A stretch of DNA of 64,000 nucleotides from Sphingomonas sp. UBA978 (GCF_002292295.1 NZ_DBBS01000013.1:61650-125649); one strand, 5' to 3'; counted from the first letter of the stretch, positions 54,901 to 63,768 are shown. Notes: generated by a model not told the origin, from the sequence alone. Made by a program: numbers and translations.

Positions 54901-55878
54901 TCAGTGCGTCTCGTTGCGCAGCGGGCGCGCCAGCAGCGCGCCGATCACGTCGGTGACGGGCGCGCCCTCGAGCAGGCGGCAGACGGCGGCGGTGACGGGC
55001 ATGTCGACCTGCGCCTCGGCGGCCGCCTCGCGCAGGACGGGGGCGGTGAAGGCGCCCTCCGCGACAGTGCGGCGGTCGGCGAGCAGGTCGGCGGCCGCCC
55101 TGCCCTGCCCCAGCCCGAGGCCGAGCGAGAAGTTGCGGCTGCTGGTCGAGCTGCACGTCAGCACGAGGTCGCCGAGCCCCGACAGGCCGGCGAGCGTCTC
55201 GGCGCGCGCGCCCCGGGCGAGGCCGAAGCGCGTCATTTCGGCGAAGCCGCGCGCGATCAGTGCGGCGCGGGCGTTCTGCCCCAGACCGGCGCCATCGACG
55301 ACGCCGCAGGCGATAGCCAGGACGTTCTTGACCGCGCCGCCGATCTCCGCGCCGACGACGTCGCTGCTGGCATAGGGACGGAAATGGGGCGCGGCGAGGC
55401 GCTCGGCCAAGGCGCGGCCGAGCGCCGCGTCCGCCGTCGCCAGCGTCACCGCGGTCGGCAGGCCCGCGGCGACCTCATGCGCGAAGGTCGGGCCGGACAG
55501 CACGGCGACGGGGGCCTGCGGGTGCACGCCATGCGCGACCTCGCCGACCAGGCGGCGGGTGCCGGCCTCGATCCCCTTGGCGCAGAGCACCAGCGGCCGG
55601 GTGCCGACATCGATCTGCGCCAGCACCGCGCCGACGTGCTGCGCGGGCGTGACGACGAGCAGGGCATCGCAGTCGCCAAGGTCGGCATGGTCGCCGGTCG
55701 CGCGGATCGACGGCGACAGGGGCACGCCGGCGAGGAACAGGCGGTTTTCGTGGCGCGTGTTGACGCTGTCGACCACCTCGGCCTCGCGCGCCCACAGGGT
55801 GACGGGATCGCCGCGATGCGCGGCGACCTGTGCCAGCGCCGTGCCCCAGGCGCCGCCGCCGATGACGCCGATCTTCAT
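54901..55878 (-). CDS. gpsA: Glycerol-3-phosphate dehydrogenase [NAD(P)+]
   Basis: Reduces dihydroxyacetone phosphate to sn-glycerol-3-phosphate for phospholipids. The N-terminal Rossmann motif is IGVIGGGAWGTALAQVAA. Other signatures are VTPAQHVGAVL, VLCAKGIEAGTRRLVGEVAH, VLSGPTFAHEVAAGLPTAVT, GGAVKNVLAIACGVVDGAG with the catalytic Lys, and GLSGLGDLVLTCSSTSSRNF. Length 325 aa. ATG 55878 agrees with the family; the longer in-frame reading has no support. It follows tsaD on the same strand with 25 bases between, a common pairing. Confidence 0.95.
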   Translation of the reverse strand: MKIGVIGGGAWGTALAQVAAHRGDPVTLWAREAEVVDSVNTRHENRLFLAGVPLSPSIRATGDHADLGDCDALLVVTPAQHVGAVLAQIDVGTRPLVLCAKGIEAGTRRLVGEVAHGVHPQAPVAVLSGPTFAHEVAAGLPTAVTLATADAALGRALAERLAAPHFRPYASSDVVGAEIGGAVKNVLAIACGVVDGAGLGQNARAALIARGFAEMTRFGLARGARAETLAGLSGLGDLVLTCSSTSSRNFSLGLGLGQGRAAADLLADRRTVAEGAFTAPVLREAAAEAQVDMPVTAAVCRLLEGAPVTDVIGALLARPLRNETH

Positions 55879-55903
55879 GCCCCGATACTCCGCTGGATGA
55901 CGC

Positions 55904-56932
55904 TCATGCCTTGACCCCGGCGCCGCGGACGGCCGCCGCATCCGGATCGAGCGGCCAGCGCGCGCGCGCCGGCGTGTCGAGCGGATCGGTCAGGCCGGCG
56001 GCGAAGCGCTCGGCGCCCGCCCAGGCGATCATCGCCGCATTGTCGGTGCACAGCCACAACGGCGGCGCGACGAAGCGCAGCTGATGGTCGGTCGCGAGCT
56101 GCTGGAGCGCCGTGCGGACCGCGGTGTTGGCGGCGACGCCGCCCGCCACGACCAAAGCGGTCGCCGGAATGCCGGCGATGCCGCGCCGCGTCCGGTCGAT
56201 CAGGCAATCGACCACCGCGGCCTGGAACGAGGCGGCGATATCTTCGGGCGCGTGATGGCCGACGGCACGGGCGACGGCGCTCTTCAGCCCGGCGAAGGAG
56301 AAATGCGGTTCCGCCGACCCCTTGAGCGGGCGCGGCAGCGGCACGATCGCGCGACCGAGCGCGGCGGCCTTCTCGACATTGGGACCGCCGGGAAAGCCGA
56401 GGCCGAGCAGCTTGGCGGTCTTGTCGAACGCCTCGCCGGCGGCATCGTCGATCGTCGTGGCGAGGCGGCGATAGCGCGCGACCCCCTCGACCAGCAGCAG
56501 CTGGCAATGGCCGCCGGACACGAGCAGCAGCAGATAGGGGAAGGCGAGATCGGAATCGGACAGCCGCGGGCTGAGCGCATGCCCCTCCAGATGGTTGACC
56601 GCGATCAGCGGCTTGCCGACCGCATGCGCCAGCGCCTTGCCGGTGACGAGGCCGACCATGACGCCGCCGATCAGGCCGGGGCCGGCGGTGGCGGCGATCG
56701 CGTCGACCGCATCGAGACCCAACCCGGCATCGGCGAGCGCGCGACGGATGAGCGGTTCGAGCGCCTCGACATGCGCGCGCGCGGCGATTTCGGGGACGAC
56801 GCCGCCGAACGGCGCATGCGCCGCCTCCTGCCCGGCGAGGCGGTGGCTGAGCACGCGCCGGTCGCTGGTCACGAGCGCGGCGGCGGTCTCGTCGCAGGAG
56901 GATTCGAGGCCGAGGATGATCCGGGGAGCCAT
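55904..56932 (-). CDS. tsaD: tRNA N6-adenosine threonylcarbamoyltransferase
   Basis: Transfers the threonylcarbamoyl group to A37 of ANN-decoding tRNAs. ASKHA-fold enzyme: ILGLESSCDETAAALV at the start, FGGVVPEIAARAHVEALEPL with the metal-binding HxxxH, AATAGPGLIGGVMVGLVTGK, NHLEGHALSPRL, LLLVSGGHCQLLLV and AGGVAANTAVRTALQQLATD. Length of 342 aa is standard. Divergent from hemC, with an 82-base intergenic region that carries both promoters. Confidence 0.95.
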   Translation of the reverse strand: MAPRIILGLESSCDETAAALVTSDRRVLSHRLAGQEAAHAPFGGVVPEIAARAHVEALEPLIRRALADAGLGLDAVDAIAATAGPGLIGGVMVGLVTGKALAHAVGKPLIAVNHLEGHALSPRLSDSDLAFPYLLLLVSGGHCQLLLVEGVARYRRLATTIDDAAGEAFDKTAKLLGLGFPGGPNVEKAAALGRAIVPLPRPLKGSAEPHFSFAGLKSAVARAVGHHAPEDIAASFQAAVVDCLIDRTRRGIAGIPATALVVAGGVAANTAVRTALQQLATDHQLRFVAPPLWLCTDNAAMIAWAGAERFAAGLTDPLDTPARARWPLDPDAAAVRGAGVKA

Positions 56933-57014
56933 GCCCGCTTCCCTAGCGGTACGCGCAGAGGTTGTCGAAGGGGGCAGGTTTCGTCATGAGCGGCGTTCGA
57001 AAAGGAGCGATGGT

Positions 57015-57929
57015 TTGGCGATCAGGTTCAGGCTCGGCACGCGGGGATCGCCGCTGGCGCTGACGCAGGCGGGGATGGTGCGCGACGCGCTGTGTGCCGC
57101 GCACGGCTGGCGCGCCGAGGAGGTGGCGCTGGTCGTCATCCGCACCACCGGCGACCGGGTGCAGGACCGCCCGCTCGCCGAGATCGGCGGCAAGGCGCTA
57201 TGGACCAAGGAGCTGGACCGCGCCCTGCTCGACCGCGAGATCGACGCCGCGGTGCATTCGATGAAGGATGTCGAGACGATCCGCCCGGCGGCGATCCGCA
57301 TCGCGGCGATGCTGCCGCGCGCCGACGTGCGCGACCGGCTGATCGGCGCGGAGAGCGTCGCAGAGATCGTCCAGGGCGGCACGGTCGGCACGAGCTCGCC
57401 GCGGCGACGCGCGCAGATGCTGCGGCTGCGCCCCGACCTCAACGTCGTGATGTTCCGCGGCAACGTCGATACAAGGCTCGCCAAGCTGGCGGCGGGCGAG
57501 GCGGATGCGACGCTGCTGGCGGCGGCGGGGCTCGACCGGCTCGGCCGCGACGGCATCGGCCGCGCGATCCCGACCGACGTGATGCTCCCCGCGCCGGCGC
57601 AGGGCGCGGTCGGCATCGAGGTGCGCAGCGAGGACGAGGGCGCCGCGATGGTCGTCGCCGCGATCGACGATCGTGCGACCAGCCTGTGCGTGCTGGCGGA
57701 GCGCGCGTTCCTCGCGGCCTTGGGCGCGGATTGCCATTCGCCGGTGGCGGCGCTCGCCGGCCTGTCGGGCGAGATGCTGAGCCTGCGTGCCGAACTGATC
57801 GCGGAGGACGGCAGCGCCGGCGTCGACGGCGCGGGCGAAGGCACCGACGGCGCGATCGTCGCGGCGGAGCTGGCGGCGGACCTGCTGGCGCGGGCGCCCG
57901 AGGTGGTGCGGCGCCTGTTCCAGCCGTGA
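57015..57929 (+). CDS. hemC: Hydroxymethylbilane synthase (porphobilinogen deaminase)
   Basis: Joins four porphobilinogens into hydroxymethylbilane. Family sequences are FRLGTRGSPLALTQAGMVRD, IGGKALWTKELDRALLDREI, AAVHSMKDVETIRPAAIRIA, VGTSSPRRRAQMLRLRPDLN and LPAPAQGAVGIEVRSED; the dipyrromethane-cofactor Cys is in LGADCHSPVAAL. The start is TTG 57015: AAAGGAG lies 7 bases upstream, and there is no in-frame ATG before the conserved sequence. It is followed directly by hemD. Confidence 0.95.
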   Translation: MAIRFRLGTRGSPLALTQAGMVRDALCAAHGWRAEEVALVVIRTTGDRVQDRPLAEIGGKALWTKELDRALLDREIDAAVHSMKDVETIRPAAIRIAAMLPRADVRDRLIGAESVAEIVQGGTVGTSSPRRRAQMLRLRPDLNVVMFRGNVDTRLAKLAAGEADATLLAAAGLDRLGRDGIGRAIPTDVMLPAPAQGAVGIEVRSEDEGAAMVVAAIDDRATSLCVLAERAFLAALGADCHSPVAALAGLSGEMLSLRAELIAEDGSAGVDGAGEGTDGAIVAAELAADLLARAPEVVRRLFQP

Positions 57930-57931
57930 CC

Positions 57932-58615
57932 ATGGGGCTGATCGTGGTGCGGCCCGAACCCGGCAATGCGCGCACCGTCGCGCGGTTGCGGGCGGGCGGC
58001 GGCGACGTGCTGGCCTGGCCGCTGTTCGCCGCGCAGCCGGTGGCATGGGACGTACCCGACCCGGCCGCGCATGACGCGCTGCTGGTGACGAGTGCCAATG
58101 CGGTGCGGCTGGCAGGCGCGGGCCTCGCGCGGCTGGCGGCGCTGCCGGTGATCGCGGTCGGCGCGGAGACGGCGGCGGTGGCACGTGCGGCCGGCCTGCG
58201 CGTCGCCGCGGTCGGCGCGAGCGGCGTCGTCGAAGCGCTGGCGGCCGGGCACGCGGCGGGGCTGGCGCGACCACTCCACCTCGCCGGTCGCGAGCATGTC
58301 GACAGCGGCCACCCGACGGTGATCGTCTATGCCAGCGCCGATGTGACGACCGACGGGGCGGCGTTCGCGGCGGCGGCGCGCGGCCGGATCGTGCTGCTCC
58401 ATTCGGTGCGGGCGGCGACGCGGGTCGCGGCCTTGCTCCCCGCGGCCCGTCGGGAGACCGGAATCGCGGCGTTGAGCGACGCGGTGCGGGCGGCGGCGGG
58501 CGACGGCTGGGGCCTGACGCTCGTCGCGGGAACGCCGACCGATGCCGCGCTCTGCGCGGGCGCGCTCGAACGGGCGATTGACCGGGCCGCGGGGGCCGGG
58601 GATAAGAGGCCATGA
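57932..58615 (+). CDS. hemD: Uroporphyrinogen-III synthase
   Basis: Cyclises hydroxymethylbilane to uroporphyrinogen III with inversion of ring D. HemD sequence is poorly conserved, but GLIVVRPEPGNARTVARLRA at the start, DALLVTSANAVRLAGAGLAR, VIAVGAETAAVARAAGLRVA and LLHSVRAATRVAALLPAA are characteristic. The 227-aa length fits. It starts 2 bases after the hemC stop and its stop overlaps the next gene (ATGA). Confidence 0.9.
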   Translation: MGLIVVRPEPGNARTVARLRAGGGDVLAWPLFAAQPVAWDVPDPAAHDALLVTSANAVRLAGAGLARLAALPVIAVGAETAAVARAAGLRVAAVGASGVVEALAAGHAAGLARPLHLAGREHVDSGHPTVIVYASADVTTDGAAFAAAARGRIVLLHSVRAATRVAALLPAARRETGIAALSDAVRAAAGDGWGLTLVAGTPTDAALCAGALERAIDRAAGAGDKRP

Positions 58616-59574
58616 CCGATTATGTGCCGATCGACCGGGAGCGTGGGGCGGCGCGTACGCGCGGGCCGCGAACCGGCGTGTTCCTGGCGATCATCGCGCT
58701 GGCCTTCGTCGCCGGGGCGGTGCTGACCGGCTATCTGATGAAGCGGGTGACGTGGCTGGGCGGCAGCTCCGCGGCGCAGGAGGCGGCGGCGGCACGCAAG
58801 GTGCGTCCCGAACCGACCGGCTTCAATCCTGCGCAACCGCTCAACGCCAGCGGCGAGCCGGTCAACGCCGCGCTCGATCCCGCCGCGCTCGCCTCGCGCG
58901 AGGCGACTTTGGCCGGGCAGCTGACCGCTCTCGAGGCGCGGACCGCGGCGGTCACCAGCGATGCCGCGGCGGCGGCGGCACAGGCGGGGCGCGCGGAGGG
59001 GATGCTGATCGCCTTCGCCGCGCGGCGCGCGCTCGATCGCGGCATGGGCCTCGGCTATCTCGAGGAGCAGCTGCGCAATCGCTTCGGCCGGGTACAGCCG
59101 CGCGCGGTCACCTATGTGAGCGAGGCGGCGCGGCAGCCGGTGACGCTGGAGGATCTGCGCCAGGGGCTGGACGCGATCGCCCCCGGCCTGTCGACCGCGA
59201 GCGGCGACGGCTGGCTGACCAGCCTGCGCCGCGAATTCGCCGGGCTGGTCGTGCTGCGCGAGGCGGGCACCCCCTCGCCGCGCCCGGTCGACCGGCTGGC
59301 GCGCGCACGGCGCCTGCTCGACAGCGGCCAGGTCGAGGCGGCCCGGGCGGAGGTCGCACGGCTGCCCGGCGCGGGCGATGCGGGCAACTGGATGCAGGCG
59401 GCCGAACGCTACGTCCTGTCGCGCCGCGCGCTCGACGTGATCGAGAATGCCGCGATCATGGGACAGGCGAGCAAGCCGCCGGTCACCGCCAACGCCCCCG
59501 CCCCGGCGGCCGAGCTACCCGCGATGCCGGATACGGTGTCGAACGCGGAAGAGACGACCTCGGTCGGGATGTAG
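58612..59574 (+). CDS. Mitofilin/Mic60-like inner-membrane protein (320 aa)
   Basis: A short basic N-terminus is followed by one transmembrane helix (residues about 22-42, FLAIIALAFVAGAVLTGYLM), then a Pro/Ala linker and an Ala-rich coiled-coil (about 90-135). The C-terminal third, with RARRLLDSGQVEAARAEVAR and LPGAGDAGNWMQAAERYVLS, resembles the mitofilin signature region of alphaproteobacterial Mic60. Bacterial Mic60 genes lie next to heme genes in other alphaproteobacteria; here the gene overlaps hemD (ATGA). In mitochondria Mic60 shapes crista junctions; a role in inner-membrane shaping or contact is inferred, not shown. The alternative is an unrelated anchored coiled-coil protein. Confidence 0.7.
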   Translation: MTDYVPIDRERGAARTRGPRTGVFLAIIALAFVAGAVLTGYLMKRVTWLGGSSAAQEAAAARKVRPEPTGFNPAQPLNASGEPVNAALDPAALASREATLAGQLTALEARTAAVTSDAAAAAAQAGRAEGMLIAFAARRALDRGMGLGYLEEQLRNRFGRVQPRAVTYVSEAARQPVTLEDLRQGLDAIAPGLSTASGDGWLTSLRREFAGLVVLREAGTPSPRPVDRLARARRLLDSGQVEAARAEVARLPGAGDAGNWMQAAERYVLSRRALDVIENAAIMGQASKPPVTANAPAPAAELPAMPDTVSNAEETTSVGM

Positions 59575-59610
59575 GCGTCGGGGGCGCCGTCGCCGTTCGG
59601 CTGCGTGATG

Positions 59611-59646
59611 GTCGCGCGGAGGCGCGGAGGGCGCAGCGGTGTTGCG
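59611..59646. repeat. Single arm of the GCGGAGG-type repeat
   Basis: GTCGCGCGGAGGCGCGGAGG then GCGCAGCGGTGTTGCG matches the arms at 63.6-63.8 kb and the outer arm at 13.3 kb. Only one arm is visible here, in the gap between the Mic60-like gene and marC. Confidence 0.65.
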
Positions 59647-59737
59647 ATCGCCTCGGCGACGGCATTCCTCGTCCCGCCAGTTGCGGGCACAGCGAAGCGA
59701 AGCACGGACGACGTTCGCGGCGCCGTGCAGCCCCGCC

Positions 59738-60358
59738 CTAGCGCAGGCTGACCTGCAACCCGTCCATCACGAACTGCACCGCGAGCGCGGCGAGCAGCAC
59801 GCCGAGCAGACGGGTGATGACCGCCTCGATCCGGGTGCCGAGCAGGCGCATCAGCGGCCCGGCGGCGAGCAGCGCGGCGAGCGTCAGCAACAGGATCGTC
59901 GCCATCGCCGCCAGCACGACCAACGTCGCCTCGACCCCGCTGGTGCGCGCCATCAGCAGCATGACGGTCGCGATCGAACCGGGGCCGGCGATCATCGGCA
60001 TCGCCATCGGAAAGATCGACACGTCCTCCACCTCGGGATCGGCGGCGACCTCGGCGGCGCGATCCTCGCGGCGCTGGGTGCGCTTCTCGAACACCATTTC
60101 GAGCGCGATCAGGAACAGCATGATGCCGCCGGCGATGCGGAAGCTGGCCAGGCTGATGCCGAGCCCGCGCAACAGGTCCTCGCCGACCAGCGCGAACACC
60201 AGCAGGATCGCGGTGGCGACGCCGACCGCGCGGATCGCCATCGCCCGCCGCTGCGCCGTCGACGCGCCCGCCGACAGGCCGGCATAGATGGGCGCGCAGC
60301 CGGGCGGGTCGATCACCACGAAGAAGGTGATGAGCGACGAGACGAAGAGTTCGATCAC
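59738..60358 (-). CDS. MarC family integral membrane protein (206 aa)
   Basis: Six hydrophobic segments are visible. The first runs SSLITFFVVIDPPGCAPIYA, and later ones include ALEMVFEKRTQRREDRAAEV in a loop and SIFPMAMPMIAGPGSIATVM, the hallmark of the UPF0056/MarC family. MarC was once linked to multiple antibiotic resistance, but its true role is unknown. The start is GTG 60358, overlapping the folD stop (GTGA), so the gene is probably translationally coupled. Confidence 0.86.
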   Translation of the reverse strand: MIELFVSSLITFFVVIDPPGCAPIYAGLSAGASTAQRRAMAIRAVGVATAILLVFALVGEDLLRGLGISLASFRIAGGIMLFLIALEMVFEKRTQRREDRAAEVAADPEVEDVSIFPMAMPMIAGPGSIATVMLLMARTSGVEATLVVLAAMATILLLTLAALLAAGPLMRLLGTRIEAVITRLLGVLLAALAVQFVMDGLQVSLR

Positions 60359-61221
60359 AGCCCCGCCTCGACCCGCTCGCGGCGGCAGGCGGAGACATAG
60401 GTGTTGCGGATCAGGCAGGCGATGGTCATCGGCCCGACCCCGCCCGGCACCGGCGTGACTGCGCCCGCGATCTCGCGCGCCGGGGCGAAGTCGACGTCGC
60501 CGACCAGCCCCGCGTCGGTGCGGTTGATGCCGACGTCGATCACGGTCGCCCCCGGCTTGATCCAGTCGCCCTTGATGAATTGCGGGATGCCGACCGCGGC
60601 GACGAGGATGTCGGCGGCGCGGGTATGCGCGGCGACGTCGCGGGTGCGGCTGTGGACGATGGTGACGGTGCAGCTCTGCTGGAGCAGCAATTGCGCCATC
60701 GGCTTGCCGACGATGTTGGAGCGGCCGACCACCACCGCCTCCAGCCCGGCCAGCCGCGGATGCACATCCTGGAGCAGCATCAGGCAGCCCAGCGGCGTGC
60801 ACGGCACGAAGCCCTCGGCGCCGATCGCCAGCCGGCCGGCGTTGACCGGGTGGAAGCCGTCGACGTCCTTGTCGGGATCGATGCCGAGCAGCACCGCCTG
60901 CGCATCGATATGCGCGGGCAAGGGCAGCTGGACGAGGATGCCGTCGACCGTCGGATCGGCGTTCAGCCGCGCGACCAGCGCGAGCAAGGTGGCGGAATCG
61001 GTGTCCGCGGGCAGGCGATGCTCGAAGCTTTCCATGCCGGCGTCGCGCGTCGCCTTGCCCTTGTTGCGGACATAGACGGCGGAGGCGGGGTCCTCGCCGA
61101 CCAGCACGACGGCGAGGCCGGGGGCGCGGCCGGCCGCCGCGCGAAAGGTGGCGACATGGGTGGCGATGCGGGTGCGCAGGGCGAGGGCATGCGCCTTGCC
61201 GTCGATGATCGTGGCGGTCAT
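60355..61221 (-). CDS. folD: Bifunctional methylenetetrahydrofolate dehydrogenase / cyclohydrolase
   Basis: Interconverts 5,10-methylene-THF, 5,10-methenyl-THF and 10-formyl-THF, supplying one-carbon units for purines. Key sequences: LAVVLVGEDPASAVYVRNKG with the catalytic Tyr and Lys, VDGILVQLPLPAHIDAQAVL, DGFHPVNAGRLAIG, PCTPLGCLMLL and VVGRSNIVGKPMAQLLLQQS, then PVPGGVGPMTIACLIRNT. The 288-aa length is right. The ATG at 61221 overlaps the DUF167 stop (ATGA). Confidence 0.96.
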   Translation of the reverse strand: MTATIIDGKAHALALRTRIATHVATFRAAAGRAPGLAVVLVGEDPASAVYVRNKGKATRDAGMESFEHRLPADTDSATLLALVARLNADPTVDGILVQLPLPAHIDAQAVLLGIDPDKDVDGFHPVNAGRLAIGAEGFVPCTPLGCLMLLQDVHPRLAGLEAVVVGRSNIVGKPMAQLLLQQSCTVTIVHSRTRDVAAHTRAADILVAAVGIPQFIKGDWIKPGATVIDVGINRTDAGLVGDVDFAPAREIAGAVTPVPGGVGPMTIACLIRNTYVSACRRERVEAGL

Positions 61222-61520
61222 GCCGCGGCCTCATAGCGACCGGCCGCGATCTTCGCCAGCATGTGCGGATCGCCGGCGATATGCAGTCGCTTCAGCCGCG
61301 CGGTATCCCCGCCGATCAGCGTCACGGCGCGTTTCGGCACGGCGAATGCGGCGGCGACGAGCGCGACCAGCGCGGCATTGGCCTTGCCGTCGACCGGCGC
61401 CGCCGCGAGCCGGGCGACGACATGGGCATCGGTCCCGGCCGCCAGCAGGTCGCGGCCGGCGCGCGGCGTCACCCGGACGGCGAGGACGATGCCGTCGTCC
61501 CGCTCCGTCCAGGCCGGCAC
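61218..61520 (-). CDS. DUF167 (YggU) family protein (100 aa)
   Basis: Small family with unknown function. LAVRVTPRAGRDLLAAGTDA and VVARLAAAPVDGKANAALVA are its signature, followed by VPKRAVTLIGGDTARLKRLH. The start is GTG 61520, 4 bases downstream of the YggT stop. The gene overlaps folD, in the usual yggT-DUF167-folD order. Confidence 0.85.
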   Translation of the reverse strand: MPAWTERDDGIVLAVRVTPRAGRDLLAAGTDAHVVARLAAAPVDGKANAALVALVAAAFAVPKRAVTLIGGDTARLKRLHIAGDPHMLAKIAAGRYEAAA

Positions 61521-61524
61521 CGGA

Positions 61525-61836
61525 TCAGATCGCGCCGTTCGCCATCAGGCTGACGGCGATATTGGGCAGGATGATGCTGTCGAGGATGCGGATGGTGACG
61601 AGCACGACCAGCGGCGCGAGATCGATACCGCTGATGTTGGGCAGCACCCGGCGCAGCGGCCGGTAGAGCGGCTCGGTCAGCCGGTCGAGGCCGTAGTGCA
61701 GCGAGCTGACGAAATTGTTCGAGGTGTTGATGACGTTGAACACGATCAGCAGCGACAGCACGAACTGGACCATGATGATCCACCAGACCACGTTCAGCAG
61801 CACCTGGATGATCTGGATGAGGGTAAGCGCGATCAC
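61525..61836 (-). CDS. YggT family membrane protein (103 aa)
   Basis: Two hydrophobic segments, one near the start (QIIQVLLNVVWWIIMVQFVL) and a second near the end (APLVVLVTIRILDSIILPNI), enclose a loop with the YggT core LYRPLRRVLPNISGIDLAPL. The family acts in osmotic shock tolerance or membrane organisation; details unclear. Start is GTG 61836 with GGAG 8 bases upstream. It leads yggT-DUF167-folD-marC. Confidence 0.87.
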   Translation of the reverse strand: MIALTLIQIIQVLLNVVWWIIMVQFVLSLLIVFNVINTSNNFVSSLHYGLDRLTEPLYRPLRRVLPNISGIDLAPLVVLVTIRILDSIILPNIAVSLMANGAI

Positions 61837-61905
61837 GCGGCAAGCTCCGGGGTTCAGGGTTCGGATCGGACGTAGCGGTTCTGCACGCCCGGGAACAGGG
61901 GCGCC

Positions 61906-62805
61906 TTACGCGTGGACCAATGTCCCCGCGCCGGCCGAGGTAAAGATCTCGAGCAGCATCGCATGCGGCACGCGCCCGTCGAGGATCACCGCGGCATCGA
62001 CGCCCGCCTCGACCGCGGCGACGCAGGTCTCGACCTTGGGGATCATCCCGCCCGAGATGGTCCCGTCCGCCTTCAGCGCCGCGATGCGCGCGGGGTCGAG
62101 GTCGGTCAGCAGCACCTTGTCCTTGTCGAGCACGCCGGCGACGTCGGTCAGCAGGAAGAAGCGCGAGGCGCCGATCGCCGCGGCGATCGCGCCCGCCATC
62201 GTGTCGGCGTTGATATTGTAGGTGTGGCCGTCCGCGCCGGAGGCGATCGGCGCGACCACCGGGATGATGCCGCTGCCCGACAGCGTGTCGAGGATCGTCC
62301 GGTCGACCGCGACCGGCTCGCCGACGAAGCCGAGGTCGACGTGGCGCTCGATGCCCTGCAACGTGTCGGGCGTGTCGCGGCCGACCTTCACCGCGGTGAC
62401 CAGATTGGCGTCCTTGCCCGAGATGCCGACGGCGCGGCCGCCGGCCTGGCCGATCCAGGCGACGATTTCCTTGTTGATCGATCCGGCCAGCACCATCTCC
62501 GCGATCCGCGCGGTTTCCGCGTCGGTGACGCGCAGGCCGTCGACGAAGCGCGATTCGACGCCGAGCCGCTTGAGCATCGCGCCGATCTGCGGCCCGCCGC
62601 CATGGACGACGACCGGATTGATGCCGACCGCTTTGAGCAGCACGACGTCCTCGGCGAAATCGCGCGCCAGCTCGGGATCGCCCATCGCATGGCCGCCGTA
62701 TTTCACGACGAAGGTCTGGCCGGCATAGCGTTGCAGATAGGGCAGCGCCTCGGTCAGCGTTTCGGCCTTGGCGAGCAGCGCGGCGGTGGCGGTGGAGTCG
62801 GTCAT
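61906..62805 (-). CDS. argB: Acetylglutamate kinase
   Basis: Second step of arginine synthesis: phosphorylates N-acetylglutamate. An amino-acid kinase fold with VVKYGGHAMGDPELARDFAE, PVVVHGGGPQIGAMLKRLGV with the substrate-binding Gly loop, NADTMAGAIAAAIGASRFFL and LTDVAGVLDKDKVLLTDL. The N-terminal helix (LLAKAETLTEALPYLQRYAG) is typical of the arginine-sensitive hexameric form, so feedback inhibition by arginine is plausible. Length 299 aa is normal. Confidence 0.95.
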   Translation of the reverse strand: MTDSTATAALLAKAETLTEALPYLQRYAGQTFVVKYGGHAMGDPELARDFAEDVVLLKAVGINPVVVHGGGPQIGAMLKRLGVESRFVDGLRVTDAETARIAEMVLAGSINKEIVAWIGQAGGRAVGISGKDANLVTAVKVGRDTPDTLQGIERHVDLGFVGEPVAVDRTILDTLSGSGIIPVVAPIASGADGHTYNINADTMAGAIAAAIGASRFFLLTDVAGVLDKDKVLLTDLDPARIAALKADGTISGGMIPKVETCVAAVEAGVDAAVILDGRVPHAMLLEIFTSAGAGTLVHA

Positions 62806-62861
62806 GGCCTGCGCCTTTAACCGCGGATCATCCGGCTTCAAAGCCCGGCGTCGCCCGGGGA

Positions 62862-63542
62862 TCAGAGCGGCGCGCGATCCAGCCGCCGGCCCAGCGCGAC
62901 GAACAGGTAGATCAGCGGCGGCACCAGCAGCGCCGACAGCGTCACCTTGGCGATCATCTGCCCGATCAGCAGCTCGCCGATCGGGAACACGCCATAGAAG
63001 GCGATGGTCGCGAACAGGAAGGTGTCGACGATCTGGCTGAGCATGCTGGCGATGCCGGCGCGCAGCCACAACAGGCTCGCCCCCTCGCGCCCCTTCAGCC
63101 ACGAGAAGATCGTGACGTTGAGCGTCTGCGAGATGCCATAGGCGACGATGCCGCCGAACCAGATCCGCCACGTCGCGCCGAGGATCAGCTGGATCGCGTC
63201 GCGATTGGCGGGCTGCATGTCGGGCGAGGCGGGCAGCAGATGGACGATCCACGACAGCAGGATCGACACGATCAGCGGCACGAACCCGAACAATACCAGC
63301 CTGTTGGCGGTCTTGCCGCCGTGCAGCTCGGCGACCGCGCTCGACACGACGACGAGGAGCAGGAAGGCGAAGATCCCCGCCTCCACCGCAAGCGGGCCGA
63401 CGCCGAACACCGGCCCCAGCGCGGAGAGCGGCCCCAGCGCGACCTGCTTGTTGCCGAGCACGCCCGCGATGCAGACCATGCCGCCGTAGAAGATCGAAAA
63501 CGCGAAGAGCGAGCGCGGAACGGCGCGGGCGGGGGTATCCAT
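62862..63542 (-). CDS. Queuosine precursor transporter (YhhQ/VUT family, 226 aa)
   Basis: An integral membrane protein with about six helices. Family sequences include FAFSIFYGGMVCIAGVLGNK, SAVAELHGGKTANRLVLFGF with the characteristic AELxG and the AYGISQTLNVTIFSWLK segment, followed by GIASMLSQIVDTFLFATIAF. YhhQ-type proteins import preQ0/preQ1. ATG 63542 is chosen because it precedes the first helix; the longer in-frame reading runs through repeat DNA and is not coding. Confidence 0.86.
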   Translation of the reverse strand: MDTPARAVPRSLFAFSIFYGGMVCIAGVLGNKQVALGPLSALGPVFGVGPLAVEAGIFAFLLLVVVSSAVAELHGGKTANRLVLFGFVPLIVSILLSWIVHLLPASPDMQPANRDAIQLILGATWRIWFGGIVAYGISQTLNVTIFSWLKGREGASLLWLRAGIASMLSQIVDTFLFATIAFYGVFPIGELLIGQMIAKVTLSALLVPPLIYLFVALGRRLDRAPL

Positions 63543-63632
63543 CGCTGGAACGCTAGCGGGTTTCCTGCTGCGGGCAAATACTTCTGCTCCCCCCGCAAGC
63601 TTCCGCGACGGGGCTTGGCCAGGGAGTGATCG

Positions 63633-63768
63633 GGTTCGCACAGAGGCGCGGAGGACGCAGAGGTGCACCGCACGTGGCAGCGTAAGCCTGCCATCCCCAT
63701 GGTGCGATGGACGCGCTCCGATGCGGCGCACGCAACACCTCCGCGTCCTCCGCGCCTCCGCGCGAACC
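63633..63768. repeat. Inverted-repeat element with GCGGAGG-type arms
   Basis: GGTTCGCACAGAGGCGCGGA, continuing GGACGCAGAGGTGC (63633-63666), faces its inverse CAACACCTCCGCGTCCTCCG, continuing CGCCTCCGCGCGAACC (63733-63768). The arms are about 34 bases with few mismatches and enclose about 66 bases of no coding value. Same family as 13.27-13.51 and 59.6 kb. The 458-base stretch 63543-64000 holds only this element and the next. Confidence 0.75.

Noticed and set aside
55876..55910. Ten-codon leader peptide frame between tsaD and gpsA
   Set aside because: It overlaps the tsaD stop, has no regulatory structure around it and looks like chance.
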